A DNA stretch of 50,845 nt from Sphingomonas bacterium (GTDB lineage Bacteria > Pseudomonadota > Alphaproteobacteria > Sphingomonadales > Sphingomonadaceae): contig NZ_JAQGLJ010000044.1 of NCBI RefSeq assembly GCF_028292945.1, positions 1-50,845 of the forward strand, read 5' to 3'. The notes under the pieces were generated by a model. It was given only the letters and a program-made list of their open reading frames with translations. It was not told the DNA's origin and ran no database searches. Shown here one piece after another: positions 40,948-49,962 of this stretch. Position numbers and translations under genes: made by a program. Each line of letters begins with the position of its first letter. The stretch's first letter is position 1.

Positions 40948-41847
40948 ATGACCGCCCTGACCCACCTCCAGCGCCTCGAGGCGGAGAGCATCCACATCCT
41001 GCGCGAGGTGGTGGCGGAGGCCGAGCGGCCGGTGATGCTGTACTCGGTCGGCAAGGACTCCGCGGTCATGCTGCACCTGGCCAAGAAGGCGTTTTTCCCC
41101 GCCCGCCCGCCCTTTCCACTGTTGCATGTCGATACGACCTGGAAGTTCCGCGCGATGTACGCGCTGCGCGATCGCGCGGCGGCGAGTGCGGGGATGGAGC
41201 TGATCGTCCATCGCAACCCGCAGGCCGAGGCCGATGGCATCAATCCCTTCGACCACGGCTCGCGCCACACCGATCTGTGGAAGACCGAAGGGTTGAAGCA
41301 GGCACTGACGGCGGGCCGCTACGACGCGGCGTTCGGTGGTGCGCGGCGCGACGAGGAGGCGAGCCGCGCCAAGGAGCGCATCTTCTCGTTCCGCTCGGCC
41401 GCGCATGCGTGGAACCCGAAGGCGCAACGGCCCGAGCTGTGGCGGCTCTACAACGCGCGCATCAATCCGGGCGAGAGCATGCGTGTGTTTCCGCTGTCGA
41501 ACTGGACCGAGCTGGACGTGTGGCAGTATATCGCGGCCGAGGGCATCGAGATCGTGCCGTTATACCTCGCCGCGCCGCGCCCGACGGTGGAACGTGACGG
41601 CATGATCCTGATGGTCGACGACGATCGGTTTCGTCTGCGCCCCGGCGAGGTGCCGGTCGAGCGCTCGATCCGCTTTCGGACGCTGGGTTGCTATCCGCTG
41701 ACCGGCGCGGTGGAGAGCGAGGCCGCGGACCTGCCCGCCATCATCGCCGAGATGCGCGCCTCCACCACGTCCGAACGTCAGGGGCGGGCGATTGATCGTG
41801 ATCAGGCCGCGAGTATGGAGAAGAAGAAGCGCGAGGGGTATTTCTGA
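40948..41847 (+). CDS. cysD: Sulfate adenylyltransferase, small subunit
   Basis: A 299-residue subunit of ATP sulfurylase that adenylates sulfate to APS. The PP-loop is SVGKDS at residues 33-38; other family blocks are [18 protein letters not shown], the [10 protein letters not shown] region, [21 protein letters not shown] and [17 protein letters not shown]. The serine-valine-glycine loop replaces the more usual SGGKDS as in other CysD proteins. First gene of the operon; its stop overlaps cysNC as TGATG. Confidence 0.96.
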   Translation: MTALTHLQRLEAESIHILREVVAEAERPVMLYSVGKDSAVMLHLAKKAFFPARPPFPLLHVDTTWKFRAMYALRDRAAASAGMELIVHRNPQAEADGINPFDHGSRHTDLWKTEGLKQALTAGRYDAAFGGARRDEEASRAKERIFSFRSAAHAWNPKAQRPELWRLYNARINPGESMRVFPLSNWTELDVWQYIAAEGIEIVPLYLAAPRPTVERDGMILMVDDDRFRLRPGEVPVERSIRFRTLGCYPLTGAVESEAADLPAIIAEMRASTTSERQGRAIDRDQAASMEKKKREGYF

Positions 41848-43760
41848 TGATTGCTCCCCTCCCGCTCGCGAGGAAGGCCGACCTACCTGCTCCCTCAAGC
41901 GACAGGGGGACGGCTGGCACTCTCCTCCGCTTCATCACCTGTGGCTCGGTGGACGACGGGAAGTCGACGCTGATCGGGCGATTGCTGCACGATACGCGCG
42001 CGATCGCGTCGGACCAGATGGCGCAGCTGGCGACCGACTCGCGCAGGGTCGGTACGCAGGGTGACGCGCTCGACCTGGCGCTGCTGGTCGACGGGCTTGC
42101 GGCCGAGCGCGAGCAGGGCATCACGATCGACGTCGCCTACCGGTACTTCTCCACAGAGCGCCGCAGCTTCATCGTCGCCGATACGCCCGGACACGAGCAA
42201 TATACACGCAACATGGTGACGGGCGCATCGACCGCCGACCTGGCGATCATCCTGATCGACGCACGCAAGGGGGTGCTGACGCAGACGCGGCGGCACAGCT
42301 GGCTGGCGCATCTGATCGGCGTCCGCAGCCTGGTGCTGGCGGTCAACAAGATGGACCTGATCGGCCACGATCAGGCGCGCTTCGACGGGATCGTAGCCGA
42401 TTACCGCGCCTTTGCGGACTCGATCGGGATCGCGGCGGTGACCGCGATCCCGGTATCGGGGCTGACGGGCGCCAATGTGATCGCGCCCTCTCCGGAACTG
42501 GCCTGGTACACCGGGCCGACGCTGCTGGCGCATCTGGAAACGGTGCCGGTGGACACCGACCGCGCCGCCGCCGGGCCGTTCCGGATGCCCGTGCAATGGG
42601 TGAACCGACCTGGCCCCGAATTTCGCGGGTTCGCCGGGATGATTGCGAGCGGCACCGTGCGGCCGGGCGATGCAATTCGGGTGGTGCCTTCCGGACGGAT
42701 GAGCACGGTGGCGAGGATCGCTGGCTTCGACGGCGACCGGGAGTTTGCTCGCGCGGGCGAGTCGGTGACGCTGCTGCTTGCCGACGAGGTTGATTGTTCG
42801 CGCGGCGACGTCATCGCCGCCGCCGACGACGCGCCGGAATCGGGGCACCATTTCTCCGCGACGCTGGTGTGGATGGACGATGCGCCGCTGGTGCCGGCAC
42901 GCGGCTATCTGCTGAAGCTCGGTACACAGACGGTGGGCGCGACGATCGCGCCGCCCGCTTACGTGGTAGACGTCAACACGCAAGCCGAGCTGCCCGCGAC
43001 GACGCTGCGCCTCAACGACATCGGCATCGCCGACGTGCGTACCGACCAGCCGATCGCGTTCACGCCTTATGCCGAGGGCGCTGACCTGGGCGGGTTCATC
43101 CTCATCGACCGCGATACCAACGCGACCGCCGCCGCCGGCATGATCCGCCACGCGCATCGCCGCGCGACGAATGTGCATTGGGAAGCGGCGCAGGTGACAC
43201 GCGAGGCGCATGCCCGGCAGAAGGGCCAGGTCGCGAAGGTGCTGTGGTTCACGGGGCTGTCCGGCGCGGGCAAGTCGACCATCGCGAACCTGGTCGAACA
43301 GCGGCTGCACGCGCTGGGTCGGCACAGCTTCCTGCTCGACGGCGACAACCTTCGCCACGGCCTCAGCCGCGATCTGGGCTTTTCCCCCGCGGATCGCGCA
43401 GAGAACATCCGCCGGGTGGGCGAGGTGGCCAAGCTGATGACCGAGGCCGGGCTGATCGTACTGACCGCGCTGATCTCGCCGTTCCGGGCCGAACGCGACG
43501 CGGTGCGCCAGCTGCTGCCGCCGGGCGCGTTCATCGAGATCTTCGTCGACGCGCCGCTGGAGGTGGCGGAAGCTCGTGACGCCAAGGGGCTGTACGCCAA
43601 GGCGCGCTCCGGCGAGATTGCGGAGTTCACCGGCATCTCCAGTCCGTATGAAGCGCCGCACAGCCCCGACATCCGGGTGGACACCACGCGTGAGAGCGCG
43701 GAAGCGGCGGCGGCGCGGATCGTGGAGCAGGTGATCGGGATATGGAGCTACGACCTTTAG
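41847..43760 (+). CDS. cysNC: Bifunctional sulfate adenylyltransferase subunit 1 / APS kinase
   Basis: A 637-residue fusion. The CysN GTPase (about 25-440) has G1 GSVDDGKST at 33-41, [17 protein letters not shown] and NKMDLIG; it uses GTP hydrolysis to drive sulfate adenylation by CysD. The CysC domain (about 445-637) has its own P-loop GLSGAGKST near 470-478, [20 protein letters not shown] and the APS-binding [20 protein letters not shown], and phosphorylates APS to PAPS. Fusion is common in proteobacteria. The stop region overlaps the cysQ start by 19 bases. Confidence 0.97.
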   Translation: MIAPLPLARKADLPAPSSDRGTAGTLLRFITCGSVDDGKSTLIGRLLHDTRAIASDQMAQLATDSRRVGTQGDALDLALLVDGLAAEREQGITIDVAYRYFSTERRSFIVADTPGHEQYTRNMVTGASTADLAIILIDARKGVLTQTRRHSWLAHLIGVRSLVLAVNKMDLIGHDQARFDGIVADYRAFADSIGIAAVTAIPVSGLTGANVIAPSPELAWYTGPTLLAHLETVPVDTDRAAAGPFRMPVQWVNRPGPEFRGFAGMIASGTVRPGDAIRVVPSGRMSTVARIAGFDGDREFARAGESVTLLLADEVDCSRGDVIAAADDAPESGHHFSATLVWMDDAPLVPARGYLLKLGTQTVGATIAPPAYVVDVNTQAELPATTLRLNDIGIADVRTDQPIAFTPYAEGADLGGFILIDRDTNATAAAGMIRHAHRRATNVHWEAAQVTREAHARQKGQVAKVLWFTGLSGAGKSTIANLVEQRLHALGRHSFLLDGDNLRHGLSRDLGFSPADRAENIRRVGEVAKLMTEAGLIVLTALISPFRAERDAVRQLLPPGAFIEIFVDAPLEVAEARDAKGLYAKARSGEIAEFTGISSPYEAPHSPDIRVDTTRESAEAAAARIVEQVIGIWSYDL

Positions 43761-44491
43761 GCGATGCTGCCCTGGCGCGGGAGCTCGCGGTGCAGGCTGG
43801 CGCGCTGTTGCTCGCGATCCGTACGCGCGGAGGCGTGACCGGCGCTGCGCTGGGCGCGCGGGGCGACCGTGAGGCGGACGATCTGATTTTAGCGGCACTG
43901 CGCGTGGCGCGGCCGGACGACTTCATCTTGTCGGAGGAAACCACCGACGATCGCAGGCGCTGTTCGGCGAGCCGGGTGTGGGTGATCGATCCGCTCGACG
44001 GAACGCGCGACTATGCCGACGGGCTGGACGACTGGGCGGTCCATGTCGGCCTGGCGATCGACGGCGAGCCGCGCATCGGCGCCGTGGCGTTGCCGACGCT
44101 GGGCCGCGTGTTCGCGTCCGACGATCCTCAGCCTGGTCTTGCGCCGCTTACAGACCGACTGCGCATGGTGGCCAGCCGCACGCGCTGTCCTCCGGTCGTT
44201 CATGGCGTCGCGAACGCGCTCGACGCGGAGGTGATCAGCATGGGGTCGGCGGGCGCCAAAGCGATGGCGGTGCTGGACGGGCGCGCCGACATCTACCTGC
44301 ATGCCGGCGGGCAATATGAGTGGGACAGTTGCGCTCCCGTCGCGGTGGCGCTGGCGGCGGGGCTGCATGCGTCGCGTATCGACGGCACGCCGCTGCGTTA
44401 TAACCGCGAAGACCCGTTGCTGCCGGATCTGCTGATCTGCCGACCGGAGCTGGCGGCAAGGGTGCTGGCGCTGGTGGCTCAGCTCGGCTGA
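43742..44491 (+). CDS. cysQ: 3'(2'),5'-bisphosphate nucleotidase CysQ
   Basis: A 249-residue inositol-monophosphatase-family enzyme that dephosphorylates 3'-phosphoadenosine 5'-phosphate, the by-product of PAPS use. Metal-binding motifs: EETTDD and [19 protein letters not shown], then the C-terminal [17 protein letters not shown]. The N-terminus overlaps cysNC, and the operon order cysD-cysNC-cysQ supports the assignment over inositol phosphatase. Convergent with the glycosylation operon: only 3 bases separate the two stops. Confidence 0.92.
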   Translation: MELRPLGDAALARELAVQAGALLLAIRTRGGVTGAALGARGDREADDLILAALRVARPDDFILSEETTDDRRRCSASRVWVIDPLDGTRDYADGLDDWAVHVGLAIDGEPRIGAVALPTLGRVFASDDPQPGLAPLTDRLRMVASRTRCPPVVHGVANALDAEVISMGSAGAKAMAVLDGRADIYLHAGGQYEWDSCAPVAVALAAGLHASRIDGTPLRYNREDPLLPDLLICRPELAARVLALVAQLG

Positions 44492-44494
44492 AGC

Positions 44495-45511
44495 TTACTC
44501 CGCCGCGAGCGATTCGGGTTCCCGCGCCAGTTCGCGCGCAAACCAGGCGCAGGTCTTCTCCAGCCCCTCGGCGAGTCCGACGCGCGGTTCCCAGCCGAGC
44601 AACGCCCGGGCACGGGTGATGTCCGGGCGACGGCGGCGGGGGTCGTCCTGCGGCAGAGGGCGATAGACGATGCGGTTGCGGGTGCCCGTCATCGCCACGA
44701 CCCGCTCCGCGAGTTCGGCGACGGTCAACTCGACCGGGTTGCCGACATTGACCGGCGCCAAGCCGTCGCCGTCGCTCTCCATCAGCGCGGTCAGCGCGTC
44801 GACCATGTCGGAGACGTAGCAGAACGACCGCGTCTGCGATCCGTCGCCGTACAGTGTGATGTCCTCGTCCGAGAGTGCCTGGCAGATCAGATTGGATACC
44901 ACGCGGCCATCGTCGGGGTTCATGTGCGGGCCATAGGTATTGAAGATGCGCGCGACGCGCACTTCCGCCCGGCCCATGCGCGCATAGTCGAACGCAAGCG
45001 CCTCCGCGGCGCGCTTGCCCTCGTCATAGCAGGCGCGCGGGCCGGTGCAGTTGACCGCGCCGCGATAGTCCTCCTGCTGGGGATGCACCTCCGGGTCGCC
45101 ATAGACTTCGCTCGTCGAGGTGAGCAGCAGCCGCGCGCCGCTCTTCTCCGCCAGGCGGAGCAGGTGGTTGGTGCCGACGACGTTGGTCAGCATCGTGTGC
45201 TCGGGATCGGCCTGATATTGCGGTGGCGAGGCGGCGCAGGCGAGATTGTAGATGCGGGTGAGGCGCCCTGCCTCTCCCGTGACGGCGGTCGGCAGCGGGT
45301 TGACGATGTCCGCCTCGACGAAGCGGAACCCCGGCCGCCCCTGCAGCAGACTGAGGTTCGACGGGCGCGAGGTCTGGAGGTTGTCGAGGCAGATGACCTC
45401 GTGGTCCTGATCGAGCAGCCGCAGGACCAGGTGCGAGCCGATGAACCCGGCGCCACCGGCAACCAGCGTGAGTGGATTGGACAAGCGAGCGTTCCCCTGT
45501 TTGCTGTTCAT
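44495..45511 (-). CDS. NAD-dependent epimerase/decarboxylase, UDP-xylose synthase-like
   Basis: A 338-residue extended SDR with the NAD motif GGAGFIGSH at 19-27, NLACAASPPQYQADPEHTM, LLTSTSEVYGDPEVHPQ, the catalytic CYDEGKRAAEAL and RIFNTYGPHMNPDDGRVVSN. These blocks are those of UDP-glucuronate decarboxylase, which makes UDP-xylose; RfbB-like dehydratases differ in the region after the catalytic tyrosine. It is the last gene of a six-gene minus-strand chain and starts at an ATGA overlap with the preceding glycosyltransferase. The product would supply a sugar for those enzymes; the exact reaction is inferred. Confidence 0.87.
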   Translation of the reverse strand: MNSKQGNARLSNPLTLVAGGAGFIGSHLVLRLLDQDHEVICLDNLQTSRPSNLSLLQGRPGFRFVEADIVNPLPTAVTGEAGRLTRIYNLACAASPPQYQADPEHTMLTNVVGTNHLLRLAEKSGARLLLTSTSEVYGDPEVHPQQEDYRGAVNCTGPRACYDEGKRAAEALAFDYARMGRAEVRVARIFNTYGPHMNPDDGRVVSNLICQALSDEDITLYGDGSQTRSFCYVSDMVDALTALMESDGDGLAPVNVGNPVELTVAELAERVVAMTGTRNRIVYRPLPQDDPRRRRPDITRARALLGWEPRVGLAEGLEKTCAWFARELAREPESLAAE

Positions 45512-46587
45512 GCCGCGCGCACGAGCGTGCGACGCGGCCGCGCCGTAGCGGCGGTGAGGTGATCGTCGAGCTCGGCCGCCCGGTGCATCGCGGTGTGCTC
45601 GGCCAGTACGCGAGCTCTCCCTGCTTCGCCGACGGCGGCGGCATCGGGGCGATCGAGCGCGGCGAGCACGTCGGCCGTCGTGTCGGCCAGCACGATCTCG
45701 CGACCCGGTTCGAACAGCCGGTCGAGACCGTCCCACCGGTCGGAGACGATCGGCGTCGCGCAGGCGGCGGCTTCGAATAACCGCACCGATGGCGACCAGC
45801 CGCGCGCGATCATGTCCGCGCGGGTGACGTTGAGCGTCCAGCGCGACGCGGAATAGAAGGCGGCGTGCTCGGCCGGGGGGAGATGGTCGATGCGCTCGAC
45901 GTTGACGGGCCAGTCTATGTCGGCAGGATATTGCGGCCCGGCGACCACGAAGCGCTTGTGCGGGGCCAGGCGGGCGACGTCGATCAGTAGCCGGGTCAGC
46001 GTCGGCTGGCGATCGTCGCTGTAGGTGCCGAGATAGGATAGATCCCAGCGCTTGGCCGCGCCGGTCGGCCGGTACTCGGCGGGATCGACCGAGCAGTAAA
46101 GCGCGCGCGCGACGGGCGAACCGTATTGCGACTCCAGGTGCGCCAGCGTGGGACCGCCGGTGAACGAGAGATACAGGTCATAGCCGGGGATGAGATCGGC
46201 CGAGAGATATTCGGCGTCGCCACGCGCCAGCTTGGCCAGCGTGACGGGGGTATCGATGTCGTAGAACGCAATCGCGCCGGTCGCGGTACGTTGCACGAAG
46301 CGACCGACCGCGACGCCATCGGGCACGTAGGAGCCGACGATCACCGCATCGGCGCGCGCGATCTCGCTCTTCCAGCACTGTAGCTCGTCGAGGTCGCGGT
46401 ACAGCTCCAGCCGGCACCAATCGGGATCGGGCAGGTCGCGATGCGGCGCGTACCAGGGCACGTCGCGCTCGAGGAACAGCACGTCATGTTCCCGCGCCGC
46501 GAACGCCTTGAGCAGCGCGCGGAACGTGGTCGCGTGGCCGTTGCCCCAGGACGAGCTCAGCGAAAGACCAAGGACGACGAGCTTCAT
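45508..46587 (-). CDS. CgeB-like glycosyltransferase, third of three
   Basis: A 359-residue protein with a GT-B-type Rossmann start (MKLVVLGLSLSSSWGNGHAT) and a C-terminal nucleotide-sugar half with WSPSVRLFEAAACATPIVSD followed by RWDGLDRLFEPGREIVLA, the RxFEAA motif of the CgeB/Glyco_trans_1_2 group. DLSYLGTYSDDRQPTL is also typical. Cytoplasmic or membrane-associated; donor and acceptor unknown. ATGA overlaps at both ends bind it to its neighbours. It is a paralogue of the next two genes upstream, with low identity but the same motif order. Confidence 0.85.
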   Translation of the reverse strand: MKLVVLGLSLSSSWGNGHATTFRALLKAFAAREHDVLFLERDVPWYAPHRDLPDPDWCRLELYRDLDELQCWKSEIARADAVIVGSYVPDGVAVGRFVQRTATGAIAFYDIDTPVTLAKLARGDAEYLSADLIPGYDLYLSFTGGPTLAHLESQYGSPVARALYCSVDPAEYRPTGAAKRWDLSYLGTYSDDRQPTLTRLLIDVARLAPHKRFVVAGPQYPADIDWPVNVERIDHLPPAEHAAFYSASRWTLNVTRADMIARGWSPSVRLFEAAACATPIVSDRWDGLDRLFEPGREIVLADTTADVLAALDRPDAAAVGEAGRARVLAEHTAMHRAAELDDHLTAATARPRRTLVRAA

Positions 46588-47696
46588 GCGGCCTCCCGCG
46601 CTCGGGCGACATGCTCACGGAACAGCTTGTCGACCTGGACGCCGCGCAGATCGTAGGTGTGCTCGGCCAAGACGCGCTTGAGCGCCGCCTGGCCGATGCT
46701 GCGGGCGCGCTCGGGCGTAAGCCGTTGCAGGTGTTCGGCGACATCCTGACCGTCGCGCGCGACCAGCACCTCCTGATCCGGGATAAGGAACTGCTCGATG
46801 CCCTCCCAGGCATCGGTGATCAGGCAGGCCGCGGCACCGGCGGCTTCGAACACGCGCGTCGCTGGCGAGAAGCCGATATGCGCCATCGAGTCGCGCGCGA
46901 CGTTGAGCACGGCGGCCGGCGTGCAGTTGAAGGCGTTGTGCTCGGCGGTGTAGACATGACCCCGGTGGCGAACGTTGGCCGGCATCGCCTTGGTTTCCCA
47001 GCCATTCCCGCCGATCAGGAAGCGCCGGTCTGGCAGCGCGGCGGCGGCGCGGAGGAAGAACTCCTCGACGCGCGCCTCGCGATCGGGGAGACGGTTGCCG
47101 AGGAACGCGAGGTCGCAGGCGAAGCGCTCGTCCGGGGCGACTGGGTGGTGGGTCTGCGGGTCGAGTGCGTTGTAGACCGGGATGCACTGCTTGGCGCCGA
47201 AGCCGAGATAGGCGTCGATCACCGGCGGACCGCCGCCATAGGTCAGCACCATGTCGAGCTCGTCGAGCGCGCCCAGCACCGGGTGTCCGGGATCGCTGCG
47301 CATCTCGTCGAGCGTCGCGGCGGCGTCGACATCCCAGAAGATCTTCAGCGCATGGGACGCAGCCTGGTCGAGCACGCCCTCGAGCAGCTCGCGGTCGAAC
47401 ACGCCGACGCCGCTGGCCTTGACGACGATGTCCGCCCTGCCCGCCTCCGCCAGAACGGAGCGCAAGCCGTCGGCGGTGGCGGGGTAGACGACGACCTTGG
47501 CGTAAGCGGGCGGATCGATGTCGCGGTGCTGCTGGCGATCGAAGGCGTCGGGCTCGTAGAAAGTGATGTCGTAGCCATGTCCGGCGAGCGCGCGCAGGAT
47601 GCCGCGGTAATAGGTGGCGGCGCCGTTCCAGTAGGAGGATAGGAGGCTGGAGCCGTAGAAGGCAATCCGCCGTCCTGAGCCTGTCGAAGGGTTCAT
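46584..47696 (-). CDS. CgeB-like glycosyltransferase, second of three
   Basis: A 370-residue paralogue of the neighbouring genes. The Rossmann start is RRIAFYGSSLLSSYWNGAAT, the middle has DLAFLGNRLPDREARVEEFF, and the C-terminal motif is FSPATRVFEAAGAAACLITD then AWEGIEQFLIPDQEVLVA. The first seven residues (MNPSTGS) are encoded by CTTCGACAGGCTCAGGA, a short sequence that looks like a common extragenic palindromic element, so the annotated ATG may sit on a repeat; it does overlap the upstream stop as ATGA, which supports it. Donor and acceptor unknown. Confidence 0.85.
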   Translation of the reverse strand: MNPSTGSGRRIAFYGSSLLSSYWNGAATYYRGILRALAGHGYDITFYEPDAFDRQQHRDIDPPAYAKVVVYPATADGLRSVLAEAGRADIVVKASGVGVFDRELLEGVLDQAASHALKIFWDVDAAATLDEMRSDPGHPVLGALDELDMVLTYGGGPPVIDAYLGFGAKQCIPVYNALDPQTHHPVAPDERFACDLAFLGNRLPDREARVEEFFLRAAAALPDRRFLIGGNGWETKAMPANVRHRGHVYTAEHNAFNCTPAAVLNVARDSMAHIGFSPATRVFEAAGAAACLITDAWEGIEQFLIPDQEVLVARDGQDVAEHLQRLTPERARSIGQAALKRVLAEHTYDLRGVQVDKLFREHVARAREAA

Positions 47697-48799
47697 GCGG
47701 CGCTTCTTTCGGGAAGATCGAGCCGGGCGGCGATGGCGAGCAGCTCGGCGGCGCGATGGGCGCAGGTGTGGCGAGCGAGGATTGTTTCGAGACCCGAGGC
47801 GACTAGTTCGGCGCGTGAGTTGGTATCCTCACGCAACATATTAAGATCGTCCCGAACTTGGCCGCCATCGCGCGCAACCAGATAGTCCTGACCGGGGCGG
47901 AACAGACCTTCGCTGTCCGCCCACGGTGCAGAGATCAGCGGGATGCCGCAGGCCAGCGCCTCGAAGACGCGGATGGTGGGGATGCCGGGCAGGATGGTGG
48001 CGTAGTAGCGGCGAGGTACGTGGACGGTTGCCAAAGCGCGCGCGAACACCTCCGGCGCACGGGCGTTGGGGAGCCAGCCGTGATAGCCTGCGCCGTAGCG
48101 CGCGAGCAGCGCCTTGGCCTCGTCAGGATAGCGGACGCCGTAGACATCCAGCCGCATTCCAGCAGCTTGTGCCGGGTTCAGCAGAAATTGCTCGAGCTCC
48201 GCGGTGCGTTCGCCATCGCCCCAGTTGCCGATCCAGACGACGCCTTCCCGCGTCTGTTCGACAACAGGCGGCTGGAACAGGCGAGTGTCGGCCGCTTCGT
48301 GCCAGGTCCAGACCCGGCCACCCCACCCCCAGCCGCGATACACCTCTGACAACGTCTCACCGAAGGCGAGCACGCCGTCATAACCGCTGAGATCAAAGGC
48401 CTTCATCTCGTGCGGGGCGCTGACGGCACGATGGTGCGTGTCGTGGAACAGGAGGCGGAACCCGCCGCCGCGCTTTCGCAAACCGCCGAGCGCCGCAACC
48501 AGCGCGGGTTCGTTCCATTCGTGAACGATGACGAGATCGGCACCTTCCACCAACGCGGCCGCATCGGCGTCCGCGGCGTAGGTTTCCGGCACAAGATCCG
48601 GGTAAGCGTTACGGAATGCGACCAGACCTGCCTCACCGGCATCGGCGAAGAGATTGTCGAGACTCCAGTTCGTCTCCGGTTCAAGGGCGCGGACCTGATG
48701 CCCCATCGCCTGCAACTCGCGGAGCACACCGCGCAGAAAATGCGCGTTTCCGTGGTTCCAGCACGAGCGCAGCGAGTGAGTGAGGTAGGTGATCCTCAT
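47693..48799 (-). CDS. CgeB-like glycosyltransferase, first of three
   Basis: A 368-residue paralogue: MRITYLTHSLRSCWNHGNAH at the start, LVIVHEWNEPALVAALGGLR, LFHDTHHRAVS, GVVWIGNWGDGERTAEL, and the C-terminal IPTIRVFEALACGIPLISAP plus LFRPGQDYLVARDG. The histidine-rich HDTHHR segment after the first domain is a feature not seen in the other two. ATGA overlaps with the GT4 gene before it and the second CgeB-like gene after it. Donor and acceptor unknown. Confidence 0.85.
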   Translation of the reverse strand: MRITYLTHSLRSCWNHGNAHFLRGVLRELQAMGHQVRALEPETNWSLDNLFADAGEAGLVAFRNAYPDLVPETYAADADAAALVEGADLVIVHEWNEPALVAALGGLRKRGGGFRLLFHDTHHRAVSAPHEMKAFDLSGYDGVLAFGETLSEVYRGWGWGGRVWTWHEAADTRLFQPPVVEQTREGVVWIGNWGDGERTAELEQFLLNPAQAAGMRLDVYGVRYPDEAKALLARYGAGYHGWLPNARAPEVFARALATVHVPRRYYATILPGIPTIRVFEALACGIPLISAPWADSEGLFRPGQDYLVARDGGQVRDDLNMLREDTNSRAELVASGLETILARHTCAHRAAELLAIAARLDLPERSAA

Positions 48800-49962
48800 G
48801 CCGCCGCCCTGACCGGCTCAGCGAGCAGCGCGCGGTAGATCGCGAGCGTTCCCGCCGCCATCGCCTCGACCGTGTAGCGCGCAGCACGGGTGCGGGCGGC
48901 CTCGCCGAGATGCGCGCGCAGGCCGGGATCGGCGCGTACGCGCTCGATCGCGGCGACCCAGGCGGTGGGATCGTCGCCGCCAACGAACAGCGCCGCGCCC
49001 GTCCACAGCTCGCGGAACGTGTCGATGTCGGACAGGATTAGCGGGCAGCCGGCCTGCGCAGCTTCCAGCACCGCAAGTCCGAATGGCTCGAACCGGGCGG
49101 CGGAGACGAAGATCGGCCCGGCCGCATATTCGCCGGCCAACGCATCGACGTCGAGCGTACCGACCAGGTGGAGATGCTCGGGCGCGATGCTCTCGCCATG
49201 GGGTCCGGTGACCGGACCGGCGGCGCGCAGCGGCGCGGGCAGCCGCGCGGCGACGGCGTCGAGCAGGCTTGCGTTCTTCGCCCGATCCCACAAGCGCCCG
49301 GCGGTGAAGACATGGTCGGCCGACGCTCCGGACGGTGCCATCGCCAATGCCCGGCCGTTGTGAACGGTTACCGGGGTGGCGGGCAGGTCGTAGTGGCGTT
49401 GAACGGCGGCGGCGTAGCTGGCGCTGGGGGCGATCACCGCGTCAGCGGCGAGCAGGCCCGCGAGCATCAACTGCCGGTGCCAAGCCAGCTCCGCGGGCGG
49501 CGCGCTGCCGTCGGTGGCGGCGAACCAGGTGCCGACGCAGCCATGCGCGACCGCGACGACGGGCGCGGGAAACGGCCCGCCGGCGGCCAGCGCGGGGGCG
49601 TTGAGGTGGACGAGATCGACGCGATGGTCGGCGGCGAGCGCCGCGATGGCGCGACCGGCGTTGAGGACGTCGTCGGGGCCGGTGGCGAGCCAATCGAGGG
49701 GGAGATTGGTGCGGATCAGCTGTATACCGTCATGCCGGCCCTGAGCCGGCATCCAGGCCCGACCGGAGCGCGGTACTTCGTTGCCGAGCTCGTCGCTCGG
49801 AACCACGCTGGACCCCGGCTCAAGGCCCGGATGACGGGCTTCGTCAAACGGCCCCAGCACCACTAGCACGACCTCGACGCCCTGCCCCATCAGCGCGCCG
49901 GCCAAGTCGCTGGCGTATTGCCACACGCCGCCGACCGCGTCGCAGGTCATCAGGACCTTCAT
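48796..49962 (-). CDS. GT4-family glycosyltransferase with in-frame repeat insertion
   Basis: A 388-residue GT-B enzyme starting MKVLMTCDAVGGVWQYASDL. The donor-binding half has VFTAGRLWDRAKNASLLDAV and the E-x7-E motif EPFGLAVLEAAQAG, both typical of retaining GT4 enzymes. Residues about 42-79 (RHPGLEPGSSVVPSDEL through AWMPAQGRHDG) are not glycosyltransferase sequence: they are the translation of a palindromic repeat, placed after the second strand of the N-terminal domain and before IRTNLPLDWLA. The frame stays open, so a full-length protein can be made, with the insert as a surface loop. ATGA overlap with the upstream epimerase. Confidence 0.88.
   Translation of the reverse strand: MKVLMTCDAVGGVWQYASDLAGALMGQGVEVVLVVLGPFDEARHPGLEPGSSVVPSDELGNEVPRSGRAWMPAQGRHDGIQLIRTNLPLDWLATGPDDVLNAGRAIAALAADHRVDLVHLNAPALAAGGPFPAPVVAVAHGCVGTWFAATDGSAPPAELAWHRQLMLAGLLAADAVIAPSASYAAAVQRHYDLPATPVTVHNGRALAMAPSGASADHVFTAGRLWDRAKNASLLDAVAARLPAPLRAAGPVTGPHGESIAPEHLHLVGTLDVDALAGEYAAGPIFVSAARFEPFGLAVLEAAQAGCPLILSDIDTFRELWTGAALFVGGDDPTAWVAAIERVRADPGLRAHLGEAARTRAARYTVEAMAAGTLAIYRALLAEPVRAAA
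49727..49837. repeat. Palindromic repeat, family B, inside a glycosyltransferase gene
   Basis: Left arm CCGTCATGCCGGCCCTGAGC then CGGCATCCAGG (49727-49757); right arm CTGGACCCCGGCTCAAGGCC then CGGATGACGG (49808-49837). The arms are close to complementary and enclose a loop of about 50 bases. It shares its ends (GTCATGC, GCATCCA, TGGACCCCG, TGACGG) with the element at 25029-25133. It is 111 bases long, a multiple of three, and has no stop codon in the coding frame. Confidence 0.85.

Noticed and set aside
41895-43898. 667-codon open frame antisense to cysNC
   Set aside because: Histidine/arginine-rich translation with no domain; the sense strand encodes a complete CysNC fusion.
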